Of a DNA stretch of 64,000 bases, positions 34,531-47,616 are shown piece after piece. Position numbers and translations under genes: made by a program. The DNA lies in assembly GCA_947044405.1 (NCBI GenBank), contig CAMRHE010000508.1, positions 884,001 to 948,000 on the forward strand. The letters run 5' to 3'. The notes beneath the pieces were generated by a model. It had not been told where the DNA came from and searched no databases. It saw nothing but the letters and a program-made list of their open reading frames with translations. Source of the DNA: Leptodactylus fallax. Taxonomy: Eukaryota > Chordata > Amphibia > Anura > Leptodactylidae. Every line of letters starts with the position of its first letter. Position 1 is the first letter of the stretch.

Positions 34531-36849
34531 GGGGAGGACTTTTCATTTCGGAGACCCCAAGCAAAACTATGTTTGGGGGCCCCATTAATGAAAATTTTTG
34601 AACCATACTGAAACCACCCACCCATTTTTAGGTGAACAAGTACCCTTTTATGAGCCCCTATACAGTATAATGCCCACTTTACTGACCCCCTCAGTATATT
34701 GCTACCATTACTGACCCCGACACAGTATAATGCGCCCTTAACTGGCCCCCAGAAGATACAGTGCTCACTTTAATGCTGACACACAATATACTGACCCTTC
34801 TTAAGGTCCACGCACAATACAGTATCCCGTTTTATGGCTCCCACATAATACATTGTCCCCTTTTAATGCCCCCATATTAGGCTGTTAGCTATTGCTATAT
34901 GGCACTTTTCTCCTGGTGATGGTCAGTACTGATGGAAACTCTCACTTGAGACTCTCATTGGTGCCAGGCACAGAAAAGAAATGGGGAGTCCTAAGAGCAG
35001 AGAATACTGAGAACCATACTTACCAATCACACCCGAGGCCACATACTGTGTAGGGGTTAGGTGCTTTATTGTGTAGGGACTGAGCTGGTGTATCACATTA
35101 TGTGGGGCAGGTATCAGACTGCGAAGAAGCGGAGCTGGAGCATTCTATAGTGGAGATGTAGAGGCAACCCCCATGACCCCTTTCTCTGGAAAATCCGCCA
35201 TTCTCCGCTGATCCTAGTAAGTATTGACTTCTTTACAAGCTGACCTTAACAGATGGGAATATAGAGAACAGTAAATAAGGTAAACAACAGCTAAGAACAA
35301 TCTGTCTAACCATGAAGACAAAAATTCTACATCTCATATGGAAACCAACCCCTGGTGAAATATGTGGCCCGGACTACATACTCATGGACTCCAGCTCCAT
35401 GGGAATAATACAGTTTGTCCCCTTGAAGATGGAGTACGCGCTGTTGACGCCATACCAAGCCCCACCCACTGAGTAGAAAATACCATTATGGGAGGTAAGT
35501 GGCTGGAGCAGTGTGTCTTCCTGTGTACCACATCATTTCGGTGCCCCATCCCCATCTTCTGATATTCTTAGTTGTCATCTCATCCCTTGGATGCCTTCTT
35601 GGAACCCCAAAGAGCTTACTCCGAGAAATAGTGAACAAAACCATTTTTCCTGTTTACAATCATAGAATTTAAAGAAATAAATTTTCAAAAACTTGTTACA
35701 ACAAAACTCGAAAATTCCCATCTGAGCCCGAGACCCCCCAGATTTCCCCAAATCACCTACCAAGGAGCAATTACACATCACAAGTTTCCACACAAGTGTG
35801 AAGCTGAATCTGTAATATATTAGTGATATATTCTGAGAGTCGGTCTTTAAAAATATCCCAATCTTCCCGATATTCCATCATCGGCGCACACTTTATATAG
35901 AGAGATATAATCCCCATTAAACCTCCTCTTATTAAATGGAGGGTCCATGAAGCGAGATCATAGAGTTTATAGTCTGGGACAAGAATGTTCTACATATAAA
36001 ACATCAAAAATATAAAGTTAATAGTTTCTCAACTTGTTATAAAATGTTTCACTGAAGAAATATGTTTTTTCATCATCCTATATGAACTTTAAGTTTTTTT
36101 TTTTACAGTGAATTCCATAACTACAAAGATAAGAAATAAAACCTGGCCTAGAGAATAAAAACTGGAATCCAACTATCACCCTGGATACGAGAATGTAAGG
36201 AAAACACGCCCTATGTAGGGCAACCCCAACCATCATTCGGCTCCAAAATATCCCAAGTCTCCCCTTAGTGACCATCAAAGCTATAGAGTCGATAGACCAG
36301 ACCACTGACTCTGACTCCTCTACTTTTCCACAACTCCGACTCCGTCTTCTTCATAAATGGATAATCCGGGGAAATACTAGTGATTGAATTCCTAAGAAAG
36401 TAAATATGTAACAAATTATACATCCAATTAATTATAGAAGATTGATAAATGTATCACATAATTACAAATAATTCATATTTTTATCTTAAAGCCACAGTCA
36501 GTAACTTTTTTTTTCCGATTCCGACTGGCCCCATCTCCGACTCCGACTTCACAATGCCGTGAAGAAGAGTCATCGGAGAAGGTAATTGGAATACCTTGGT
36601 ATCAATCACAAATCAATACACACATATATAAATAACAGATAAGAAACTCCAATATAAGACTAAGCAACACAGTAACAAGGATAAGAGGTACAAAAAAAAT
36701 TGTCTACAAAAGTTGAAAGGTACAAGTAAATAAAGTTGGTTTCAATAGTCAACCATAATTACAAAATTTCAAGTGAAAATCATGGGCCCATCAGTTTGGT
36801 TTAAAAGTTGCTCATATTGGTGAATACTTTTGGCACTACCCTGTATGGA
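34531..36849. other. non-repetitive interval with an old degenerate repeat
   Basis: 34640-34890 shows decayed ~35-40-bp units around ACAGTATAATGCCC...ACTGACCCCC. The rest is single-copy. Words such as CTCCGACTCCG at 36310-36340 and 36520-36550 flank an AT-rich 170-bp stretch and may belong to a small dispersed repeat. At 36824-36848 GAATACTTTTGGCACTACCC resembles a Tc1 terminus. No gene is supported. Confidence 0.4.
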
Positions 36850-37378
36850 CATTAGATCCGTGATCCCAGAGTGCAGCGTAAGATCTGGTGGCAAGATCTG
36901 ATGACTTGGAGCAAGACCTGTTCATCGAGGCCATGGCCAGGATTTCATACATTGCCAAGCTTGTTGGGTTTTCAGATGCAGCAGTGTGGAGAGTATACAG
37001 AGAATGGTACTAAAAATGAACACCTTGTGGTTCCTTAGCACCAATGGGCAGATGACCAGTGTGAGTGCTAATACTGTCTAAGGGAAACAGAAAGGTAAGA
37101 CTGCAGTGGGAAAAAAAGTCAGCAGTGGAGAAACATTGTCCGCTCAGAAGGATCCAGATTTCTGTTGCACCACGTTGAGGGGACAGGCAGAAATTGGCAC
37201 AAGGACCACAAACCGATGAAAGTTATCTGTCAGGTATGAAGAGTTCATGCTGGTGGACGTGGAGTAATGGTGGTGGGGGAAGGTTATCTTACCTGTTCGT
37301 GCCACCATGAATTGCTAAGGGCCATGGAGGTCCAATGCGCTACTTGACGGGAGTCTCCAATAAAGTGGCTATTCAGTG
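36850..37378 (+). pseudogene. decayed Tc1/mariner transposase relic
   Basis: Plus-strand frames give fragments of a Tc1-type transposase in the right order: a helix-turn-helix piece IAKLVGFSDAAVWRVYREWY (36950-37012), LSKGNRKVRLQW (about 37075), GSRFLLHHVEGTGRNWHKDH (37148-37210) and the glycine box HAGGRGVMVVGEGYL (about 37247). The first catalytic Asp position is lost, and stops and frameshifts are frequent. The right end reads TAAAGTGGCTATTCAGTG at 37378, followed by TA, fitting a Tc1 terminus. The left end and the C-terminal catalytic part are gone, so this is an internally deleted, long-dead copy of a family different from the other four. Confidence 0.7.
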
Positions 37379-37429
37379 TATATATGGTATCACACATGAC
37401 AGGATCCGTCCTTTCTCCCTTTGATTTGC

Positions 37430-37660
37430 AGATATGTTCCATGACTAATTCTGCTTATTTTTGCTTAATTCTCTATCCATTCGTAGCAACCACACAAAAG
37501 AAAGTCCCACGGGCCACGCTGTTATTTGTCAGCTCCGAAATAGGATTGAAACATTTGTTGTAAGAAGTTATAATAATTATTCACATTCTTTTCCTGGATC
37601 ATTCTTTGTGCCGTCCGTTTTGGCCAAGATTTGGTTTTCCACTTGACTTAAAAAATTTTA
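37430..37660. promoter_or_regulatory. candidate conserved non-coding element
   Basis: Non-repetitive AT-rich sequence with dense transcription-factor-like words (TTATTTGTCAGCTCC, GAAACATTTGTTG, ATAATAATTATTCACATTC). It is immediately beside the transposon relic but not part of it. The judgement is on sequence texture only. Confidence 0.3.
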
Positions 37661-39010
37661 TAAATGTTTGGGGTTATTCTGTTCTTCTTTTCTTCTCTTA
37701 ACTTTATGTCGCAACTCAATCCATCCAAGATGTGGAAATATCTCCTATACCAGTGTCTTAGGCATGTCCTACCCAATAACAGTCTTCATTCAATCTTTTA
37801 TTAGGTTCAAAGGACTCAAAAACATTCCTATTGGCTTGAATATTTTTAAACAAAAAAAAGTCAGGAAAAAATATATTTTCTCTAAATCCATGATAATACC
37901 TTAAAGTGAAATCACCGAAGAGTCTGAAAATCGACCAAGAAAATGAAGTTCGATCAGTCTTCCTTCTTCCTTCTTGGTACTTGGCCCATATGTCATTCAT
38001 ATCCTTTTATGAAATCTCCCATCTTGTAAGCAGCTGGGCTGTAAAAGCGTGTCATCTACCTACAAGTCAAGTTGTATTTCTTTAGGAGAATGGAGTCACA
38101 AAATCCAGCTGGTTGGTGAATATTATTGACCTATAGGCAGCTGTTGAACATACCGCGATAAACTCTGCCCTTTCCCATTGTAATGGGGATTACTCATTGA
38201 CCCAAACATATCCTGCTCCTTTCTTCTCCCTACGGAATTGTAACAAATGGCAATTTTCACTAATCCTCGCATCTGATCCTGATTTTCGTTTATGAGGTGT
38301 ATGAAATACTCTGTAAGAAATATGGAAGATGTTGTCTGATGAGATTTCAGTGCTAGGCAGGATATAGCCATAGATTTCTACTAAGGACAAAGAAATAAAA
38401 AAAAATGACAAACACGTAATAACATATAATAATACAAAACTAAAATATTACAATACACTGGCAGTATCAGGGTTAAAATCGAAAATATTGCAAACACTCG
38501 ATGCAAAAAAAAAAAAAGAAAACCAAAAATCCTAAAAACTAAAGTGACGGCATTTATTAATATTGCGATCAGTTGTTTTTTTTTTTTAACCATCCAAAAT
38601 TCCGTTCTTTTCCTTTGCAATGATCATCCATCAATGCGATCATAACGCGCGCATTTTTTCTGGGTTTTTTTGTTGTTGTTTTTTTTTTTTTTATAAATTA
38701 AACAAAAAAGAGAAGGGAAAAAAATCAAAGGCACTATATGTGGTTTGTATTAAAAAAATAATGTACAATAAAATACAGATTTTTGCATTTTACAAGAAAA
38801 CCAGTTTATGTTTTTGGAATCTGGAAAGGAAACTGACATTTCCTGCAAAAAAAAAAAAAAAAATGAATAAAATGAAATAATTCCATAAAAAGTAAGAACA
38901 AAACAAATTATATGTTTGTCTGTGGGTTACAAAGAATTTAGAAACCTTTTTTTCGAAAAGTTTAACTCATAAACATTTTTTATTTCTGCATTATTTGCAT
39001 TTTTCTATTG
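37661..39010. other. AT-rich non-repetitive interval
   Basis: The portion 38110-38350 (CTCTGCCCTTTCCCATTG, GGGGATTACTCATTGACC) looks like unique regulatory-type sequence; 38390-39000 is very AT-rich with A and T runs. No gene is seen. Confidence 0.4.
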
Positions 39011-39298
39011 TATTATGATTATTATTACTGTTGTTTTTCTTATTATATGTGTTTACAAGTATTATTATCATCATTATTATTAATATTCTTATTATTATGA
39101 TTATTATTATTATTATCATCAATATGATTATCATTATCATTATTATTATCAATATGATGATTGTCATTATTATTATTATTATTATTATTGTTATTATTAT
39201 TATTATTGTTATTATTATTACAATTATTATTGTTATTATTATTGTTATCAATATTGTTACTATTATTAAAACTGTTATTATATTATTATTGTTATCAA

Positions 39299-39332
<34 letters not shown>

Positions 39333-39334
39333 TT
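39011..39334. repeat. ATT trinucleotide array
   Basis: Mostly ATT with ATC, GTT and AAT variants. It is open in several frames (poly-Ile, poly-Leu), which is an artefact. Confidence 0.95.
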
Positions 39335-40831
39335 AGGATTATCTTGCATGTATACATTTTAAAAAACATTAAGATTAAGATAATCAAATAATATATAAAT
39401 TATTTTCTTTTGTAAAATTATGAATTTTTATCTGTTTTATTATTATTTTAGAATTGTCTTGTATGTATAAATAAAAAAAAAATATTTAAATAATTCATGA
39501 AGATTTATTAAACTGCTTTATATCATATCTTGATATATTTATCCATCTTTTAAACAAGTATTTCTAGGTTATCTTGCTGATCAAATTGAAAAATGTTCTC
39601 CTTTTTTATTTGGATGACATATTTGTTATGAAAATTTCTAAAATGAACCAAAATGGGAAATTTATATTAAATGAAATAAAAAATAATCTTAAAGATGAAA
39701 TATAATATTAATTACGGTAGAAATATGTTAAAAATAATCATCATCAACCACTTATATAATAATAATTATTCTTAGGGATATTCATTACAATATTCTTATT
39801 ATAAATGTAATAAACATTTCGGTGTGAGAATTTTCAAATTTTTCTAAATAAAAACAGTATCAGAAAAAAAATCACTCCCTTAATTTCCTTCTCTACTTTG
39901 ATCTTATCTCATATCATAATCAAAACTGTGCAAAATATGTAAAAAAAAATCTCTGTGTCCCAAAAAATCAGTCAATATCTCCTTCTTCTGTGTCTCACTG
40001 TAAGGCAACTGGCTGCAGCAGGAGCTTCCCCCCTGCTCTGCCTGCAACAGGACAGCCAGCACAATAAATTCTGGCCCCTTGTTTAACCCCACATCACAGC
40101 CTGTTAGTAACCTGAAAATACTAGGAAGTAGTAAAAAAATAAATATTTCTAATCTATGCAATATTAGAACATGCAGAAAATTATGGCTTTTGACAATCTT
40201 TTCTTTAGTCTGGGCAAAAAAATAATTTTCACTGCGTCATCTAAGGCAGTGGTTTCAGAATGATCGCCCCACCTTGATCCCTAAAGATAAGCACAACAGT
40301 TGTTACATGGACAATAGTTAATTTTATTGCCCTTTGTCTCCACCTTCACATTCTTGTTTATACAACCCCAAAAAATTACTTATTTAGAAATTGATGGCAG
40401 AGACACAAAAATGTGAGGAAGGCTTTGTCTACCAATATGTGGCATCTCCTCTTCTTCTTACAACAGTCTGTAAATGTCTGGGAAGTGAGGAGGCCAATAT
40501 CTGGAGTTTTGGGGGAGGAATGAGGTCCTAGTCCTGTCGGATGTCGGATTCTCACTGCTCAGCATTCCTGGGTCTTCTTTGCGAGATTTTCCGTTTCACA
40601 AGGTGCCAATGTGTTTCCTATTGGTGAAAGGTCTGGACTGCAGGCGACCGGTTCAGCACCCGGACTCTTCTTCTGTGAAGTCATTCTGTTGTGATGGATA
40701 CAGCATGTGGTTTAACAGTGTCTTGCTGAAATACACAAGGCCTTCCCTGAATCCCAGGGGCTCTGATCACTAATTTAATATACACCAATGTATTGAGAAA
40801 TCGCTATATCGCTGCCTGTAATAGAAGTCAT
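39335..40831. other. AT-rich interval turning to balanced sequence
   Basis: 39340-39900 is strongly AT-rich. 39950-40120 and 40220-40790 are single-copy with normal composition. No coding sequence is supported; a 64-codon frame at 40579 has no recognised motif. Confidence 0.45.
40235..40390. promoter_or_regulatory. candidate conserved non-coding element
   Basis: Contains AACAGTTGTTACATGGAC, then ACAATAG and CCCTTTGTCTCC, which are SOX-like words, in unique sequence. Texture-based call. Confidence 0.3.
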
Positions 40832-42268
40832 CTAACAGCCTACTCCAGGTCTAGACTAGATACACACCATCCACAGCCTTCTCCAAGTCCAGTCTAGATA
40901 CATGACATCCACAGCCTCCTCCAGGACCAGTCTAGATACACGACAACCATAGCCTCCTCCAGGTCCAGTCTAGATACACAAAATCCACAGCCTCCTCCAG
41001 GTCCAGTCTAGATACACGACATCCACAGCCTCCTCCAGGTCCAGTCTAGATACACGACATCCACAGCCTCCTCCAGGACCAGTCTAGATACACGACAACC
41101 ATAGCCTCCTCCAGGTCCAGTCTAGATACACAAAATCCACAGCCTCCTCCAGGTCCAGTCTAGATACACGACATCCACAGCCTCCTCCAGGTCCAGTCTA
41201 GATACACGACAACCATAGCCTCCTCAAGGTCCAGTCTAGATACACGACATCCATAGCCTCCTCAAGGTCCAGTCTAGATACACGACAACCATAGCCTCCT
41301 CAAGGTCCAGTCTAGATACACGACAACCATAGCCTCCTCCAGGTCCAGTCTAGATACACAACATCCACAGTCTTCTCCAGGTCCAGTCTAGATACACGAC
41401 ATCCACAGCTTCCCCCAGGTCCAGTCTAGATACACGACATCCACAGTTTTCTCCAGGTCCAGTCTAGATACACGACATCCACAGCTTCCCCCAGGTCCAG
41501 TCTAGATACACGACATCCACAGTCTTCTCCAGGTCCAGTCTAGATACACGACATCCACAGCCTCCTCCAGGTCCAGTCTAGATACACGACATCCACAGCC
41601 TCCTCCAGGTCCAGTCTAGATACACAACATCCACAGTCTTCTCCAGGTCCAGTCTAGATACACGACAACCACAGCCTCCTCCAGGTCCAGTCTAGATACA
41701 CAATATCTACAGCCTTCCCCAGGTCCAGTCTAGATACACGACATCCACAGTCTTCTCCAGGTCCAGTCTAGATACACGACATCCACAGTCTTCTCCAGGT
41801 CCAGTCTAGATATACAACATCCACAGCCTCCTCCAGGTCCAGTCTAGATACACAACATCCACAGCCTCCTCCAGGTCCAGTCTAGATACACGACATCCAC
41901 AGTCTTCTCCAGGTCCAGTCTAGATATACAACATCCACAGCCTCCTCCAGGTCCAGTCTAGATACACGACATCCACAGCCTCCCCCAGGTCCAGTCTAGA
42001 TACATGACATCCACAGCCTCCCCCAGGTCCAGTCTAGATACACGACATCCACAGCCTCCCCCAGGTCCAGTCTAGATACACGACATCCACAGCCTCCCCC
42101 AGGTCCAGTCTAGATACACGACATCCACAGCCTCCCCCAGGTCCAGTCTAGATACATGACATCCACAGCCTCCCCCAGGTCCAGTCTAGATGTACAACTT
42201 CCACAGCCTCCTCTAGGTCCAGTCTAAATACACAATATCTACAGCCTTCCCCAGGTCCAGTCTAGCAC
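40832..42268. repeat. 38-bp minisatellite (CCAGTCTAGATACACG)
   Basis: About 38 copies of CAGCCTCCTCCAGGTCCAGT then CTAGATACACGACATCCA. ACACGAC alternates with ACACAAC and ACATGAC, the two products of CpG deamination. A block near 40880-41040 recurs about 150 bp later with the same variants. Each copy carries a CTAGA word. Confidence 0.95.
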
Positions 42269-43129
42269 TACCTTCTAAGAGAAGCTGTCATTTGGAGATA
42301 TGGCTATCCATGTAATATACAATATGGATAGCTTCAGTCCACCCCAGCAGCTCTCCAGTCTGGTTCATAGAGAGACTAATGAGTTGAGGACCATGTGAGG
42401 TCTATATGACAACTCTTCTACCAGGACAGTCTGTCATTATGTGTGCATTCATTCTACACTATATAGGGAGGGGTCACAGGTGAGAATGCTGCAGTCAGTA
42501 TGTGATGGAGAATATCTACAGACACAGGGACAATGCACTTATATCTTACAATAAAACAACATAAGGCGGTATCACCAGCTCTGATGGTCATCTCTCCATA
42601 TTGATCAGTTGGCTCCAAGTCAAGCTCATTCATTCCTTTGCCCAGAGTTAGACTGGCCTATAAAAGTCCCCTAAGATCCAGGAGAAGGCCACCTTGGTGT
42701 TAACTATGGGATCAATGGAGCCTCTGGGGTCTATGTCTTAGGGGATCAAACAAAAATGTGACCTTATTGGTCTAAATATCAGTGAATGTGCCCATGTTCT
42801 GTATAGATGGAGGCGTAAGCTTTGGTGGGGCGAGTGAACCCTAGCACTATATTGCTTCATCTAAGAGGTGTTATTGACGGCCTCCTCAGTATCCATGGTA
42901 TTATAGTGAAGGCCGTGGCACGAGACACTGATCACCTGCCACGATGTATCACAATGTAGTGCTGGATCTGTTGCATTATGAATATCAATGGTGCCCAACG
43001 CATCCCATTGACTTCAATATGGTTTGTTGAATTACATAGTGGTGCCCATCATAGTGATATAATAGAAACAGCCATGAAGGCATCTACCAGAGCTTTTGAA
43101 GCAGATGTGGTCTACTTGCAAACTGCCCA
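42269..43129. other. non-repetitive interval
   Basis: Single-copy sequence of ordinary composition; no gene, RNA or mobile element is recognised. Confidence 0.5.
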
Positions 43130-43980
43130 ATATTTTACATGAATTTTGAGATGTTCTTGTTCGGTTTCCATATCCACTTGCTGGCGCTGGAGGCCTGCAC
43201 CCTCTCCAGTGAATGCACATTACTCCAAACCTTTTAGAAGCATCAGAAACTCCAACAAAGGAAAGCGAGTCTCGTCCAGGTCTCCCTCCCTGGCAAACAT
43301 GCTCGGCTTTGTGACCACAGTGAGAGCGGAACAAGAGGCATTTTGTGTCTGGATAATACACAATGGATTTTCCTCAAAACAGAAAAAAGCCTGTCTGCTG
43401 GAAGGCGGATTCTCTGTGCTCTCTCCACAGAGGCAATTGTCATAATGAAGGTGATTACCGGGATCTGATTGCAATCAATATCGCCATTAAATGCCATGTT
43501 ATGTAAACATCCAGCCTTGTCCGCTTCGGCTGACCCCCTTTACTTCCATTCTCGGCCGGGAGTCATGTTCTACGTCTTTGCTTTCAGTCCCCTCTTTCCA
43601 ACCTGACATTTCCCTCCCCTAGAAAGAAAGAAGAAAAAAAAAAAACGTCTTCAGTCCTCAATTCAGACAGCTCCTTATCTCACATTGCTGTCTAAATGCT
43701 GGGCGGAGAGAGGCTGGAGCTTTATCCCGCTGTCTCTGGGGGGAATTAGCGTCCTTGTGTAAGGTCCAAGACGCTGCCTTAATATTGCACTGGGAAGGCG
43801 AGCCGTGGTTTACTCCCTGCCATCAGAGATCTTTGTCCTTGTGACCTGCTCTTGGTATACTCTTTAATAATGGCAGGGAAGAAGATGTGTATCTCAGGCC
43901 ATTGTCCTAGCCTGGGTGTAATGGAAATGAGGCACTATTCATGAACTCCCAGGCTTGGTGTAGAAACATGAACCTGGCAA
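43130..43980. promoter_or_regulatory. candidate conserved non-coding block
   Basis: About 850 bp of unique, balanced sequence. Two parts stand out: 43330-43520 (AATACACAATGGATTTTCCT, GATTGCAATCAATATCGCC, TTATGTAAACATCC) and 43660-43960 (CTGTCTAAATGCTGGGCGG, GCCTTAATATTGCACTGGG, CTTTAATAATGGCAGGG). Frames of 80-110 codons exist on both strands but change strand and frame without pattern. It reads like vertebrate enhancer sequence. Conservation cannot be tested here. Confidence 0.4.
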
Positions 43981-44394
43981 AACCCGACGTACTTTACATA
44001 AAACAAGGAGCACTCTCTAAGACATGGGTGCCTTTGGATATAGATAAGATGGATCGGACTGCTCAAACTTTTGTAGCTCGGAAGAAACTTTCAAATACAA
44101 CGCGGACTCGATGGACCTTTGTCTTCATCCAACCTCATCTACTATGTAACTATGGAAAAGCATTAAAAGATGAAATAGTTCTTTGTACATGTGGCCAAAT
44201 TATAAGGTTAAGGGCTAGCGATTTGGTTCCGACCCTGGTGCCAAGATTTAGAGATGACACAATGTCCCCGCTGCCGAAAAGTGCCTGCCAACAGCTGGGG
44301 AGCCACGTGAAGGGGACGTCAAGGATCTGTGGCTCCCAAGCCACTGGTTGGGTGTTTGGGGCATACAACTATATAAGGTGCAAAGGTAGAAGTG
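43981..44394. other. non-repetitive interval with a 152-codon open frame
   Basis: A plus-strand frame (43941-44399) begins MNSQAWCRNMNLAKPDVLYI. It has no known motif, signal peptide or membrane segment, and the ATG context is ordinary. The words GGATCGGACTGC and CTACTATGTAACTATG are reminiscent of dispersed frog repeats. I regard it as chance or repeat-derived. Confidence 0.3.
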
Positions 44395-44401
44395 AGTAGT
44401 G

Positions 44402-44756
44402 TTGGGCACCCCGTGCAAGATTTGTCTTGGTAATATTCAAGAGGTTCAAGTTTCCGACTGAACTTGTTCCATCCAAATCATAACAACTATCAGAACCCAG
44501 AGTATAATAAGTGGAGGTCCAGAAGAAGAAACAGTCATACTCACCTGTCCTGGGCTCCATCGCGATGTCCAGCGTGAGTCTCTGTCATCTTTGGGCCTCT
44601 TCTGGCCTACTGAATAATGTCAGCAGCCCCCTCACTGGTGGGGCATACAGACATTCGTGGGTGGTGAACCCCGAAAATTTCTGATGCAACTAAAGCCTAA
44701 ATGTTTGTAAAACTTGTAACATATTCAGATCATTACAAACCGGCATGCTCATCCCT
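44402..44756. mobile_element. candidate small dispersed element
   Basis: A ~355-bp stretch starting TTGGGCACCCCGTGC and ending GCATGCTCATCCCT, with the 7-bp word AGTAGTG immediately on each side (44395-44401 and 44757-44763), which could be a target duplication. The ending resembles a dispersed family common in frogs. No open frame. The boundary call is tentative. Confidence 0.35.
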
Positions 44757-44944
44757 AGTAGTGACAACCAGGCTCTAGTGACCTGCACTCATATTTCCTT
44801 CCATTTGTCCTCTACATTATGCTCATGCACATGTGGTAAGTTAGCAAGAAGAGTTAGTCTGAACAATGTCTGTAGTCAAGTAGTCTGACGAAAGAGTCAG
44901 ACTACACAAGGATTGGTTGTAGTCTGTTACCATAGAGACGCATA

Positions 44945-45290
44945 GGGGCTGATTTATCATTGTTTCTGCACCAGAAAACGTGTGCAAGCCATAAAAAAGT
45001 AGCAATTTTTTGTGCAAAAATTGTGACTTTTTTAGGTTTTGCACCCCACACGCCACGCTCCTCAAAGAGGGTGTGGTGGCTATTATCATTTATGTCAGTT
45101 TTCTGGTATAAATGATGCCAGAAATCCATGGCAGGTGTAGATTTGGGGACAGGGCTATTGACCTCACCAGATTTATTATCACTTACACCTGTTTTCTGGT
45201 GTATATGATGCCATGATGGCTGGTATAGACTTCTGTTTAGGCACAAACCCAAAAGGAGTCGCCGACTTCATCAGAAATTAGACACAAATT
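44945..45290. mobile_element. candidate dispersed non-coding repeat
   Basis: Starts GGGGCTGATTTATCATTG and contains CACCAGAAAACGTGTGCAAG and GACTTTTTTAGGTTTTGCAC. TTTCTGGT(A/G)TA...ATGATGCCA occurs twice (45108 and 45191), so it is partly duplicated inside. It resembles a family I associate with anuran genomes; no coding capacity. Confidence 0.4.
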
Positions 45291-46009
45291 CCAGCAGGGC
45301 AGAAAATATCAAGACTCATGTGGAAAATGTCAACCTTGATACCGCCCCATTGTCTTTATAGGAACTGCTACAACAATAGGAAATTTTATTTTACAATCTA
45401 TTGCCAAGTTGTTTCATTTTTCCTTCTGGACTGGTGGCTTATTGCTCCAGGCCCATGCGCATTTGTCTGCCAAAATTGGGGCAGTGCACCGAGGAGGCTT
45501 CACTATACATGTGCTCCAGCTTCAGTGCAGGTCCAGGTGTGTGCCCAGATCACCACATCTATCTCACACATTCCATACATTTACAAAGAAGATCTCCCGG
45601 CTTCCGAACACTTTCATTTGTGTTTTCCTGTAAACATAGGATTAATCCTCCTCCCCCACCAAACACTAACATTTCGCCGGTAAGACACAAGGTGTTGATG
45701 GAGCGAAGTCCTGACCTGTATTAAGTGGCTCTTTGTCCCCTTATATTGTCCCCTCTGGCTACTGAGGGTTTCACTGCGTGGACAGTCACAAATCCCGTAT
45801 TATGTATCTCACGGCTTTCTAAAAGTCAGCACTGGGGATAAGTGAGCTGAAAGACTACAAAGAAGTAGATTCATGTGTCACAAGACAATGGGGAAGCTGC
45901 TACAAAGAAGCAAACAGGTGCTGTTTATGGCAAAGCTGCACAATCCAGCGGAGACTTCTAAAGTACTGAATCTGTGTATAAGATTTATAACTGGGTATTA
46001 TGGTAGATA
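45291..46009. other. non-repetitive interval
   Basis: Single-copy sequence. Three overlapping plus-strand frames of 74-121 codons (45318-45724) have no recognised motif and overlap each other, which argues against coding. Confidence 0.45.
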
Positions 46010-46046
46010 TAATAGATAGGTGAAGGGAATAGAGAGATAGATACAC

Positions 46047-46091
<45 letters not shown>

Positions 46092-46180
46092 TGGGGATAG
46101 ATAGATAGATAGATAGATATGAGATAGATAGATAGATAGATAGATATGAGATAGATAGATAGATAGATAGATAGATATGG

Positions 46181-46228
<48 letters not shown>

Positions 46229-46277
46229 TGAGATAGATAGATAGATAGATAGATTGAGATAGATAGATGATAGATAG

Positions 46278-46318
<41 letters not shown>

Positions 46319-46361
46319 TGAGATAGATAGATAGATATGAGATAGATAGATAATAGATATG

Positions 46362-46403
<42 letters not shown>

Positions 46404-46450
46404 ATGATATAGATAGATATGAGATAGATAGATAGATAGATAGATATGGG

Positions 46451-46484
<34 letters not shown>

Positions 46485-47199
46485 TGAGATAGATAGATAG
46501 ATAGATAGATAGATGAGATGAGATAGATAGATAGATAGATAGATATGAGATAGATAGATAGATAGATATGAGATAGATAGATAGATATATATGAGATAGA
46601 TAGATAGATAGATAGATAGATATGAGATAGATAGATAGATAGATAGATAGATATGAGATAGATAGATAGATAATAGATAGATATGAGATAGATAGATAGA
46701 TAGATAGATAGATATGGGATAGATAGATAGATAGATAGATAGATATGAGATAGATAGATAGATAGATATGGGATAGATAGATGGTAGATAGATAGATAGA
46801 TAGATAGATATGAGATAGATAGATAGATAGATAGATATGAGATAGATAGATATGAGATAGATAGATAATAGATATGAGATAGATAGATAGATAGATAGAT
46901 ATGAGATAGATAGATCGATAATAGATAGATATGAGATAGATAGATATGAGATAGATAGATAGATAGATAGATATGGATAGATAGATAGATAGATAGATAG
47001 ATTGATATGAGATAGATAGATTTGAGATAGATAGATAAATATGAGATAGATAGATATGAGATAGATAGATATGAGATAGATAGATAGATAGATAGATATG
47101 AGATAGATAGATATGAGATAGATAGATATGAGATAGATAGACAGATAGATAGATATGAGATAGATAGACAGATAGATATATATGAGATAGATAGATATG

Positions 47200-47244
<45 letters not shown>

Positions 47245-47300
47245 GATAGATAGATATGAGATAGATAGATAGATAGATAGATATGAGATAGATAGATATG

Positions 47301-47338
<38 letters not shown>

Positions 47339-47616
47339 GAGATAGATAGATAGATAGATAAATAGATAGACAGATAGATATGAGATAGATAGATATGAGA
47401 TATATAAATAGATAGATAAATAGATAGATAGATAGATATAAGATATATTTAGTAGATAGATAGATAGATAGATAGATAGATATAAGATATATTTAGATAG
47501 ATAGATAGATAGATATGAGATATATTTAGATAGATAGATAGATAGATATGAGATATATAAATAGATAGATAGATAAATAGATATATAGATAGATAGATAG
47601 ATATGAGATAGATAGA
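46010..47616. repeat. GATA tetranucleotide array 3 (1.6 kb)
   Basis: The longest GATA array here. GATA runs are punctuated by GATATGAGATAGATA and GATATGGGATAGATA; near the right end by GATATAAGATATATTTAG. Because of its period it is open for about 600 codons on the minus strand (Ser-Ile-Tyr-Leu), an artefact. It abuts a Tc1 relic at 47617. Confidence 0.96.

Noticed and set aside
39011..39391. Poly-Ile and poly-Leu frames resembling membrane segments
   Set aside because: ATT trinucleotide array; composition artefact.
43941..44399. 152-codon plus-strand frame as a gene
   Set aside because: No motifs, no supporting splice or start signals, and words suggest dispersed repeat sequence.
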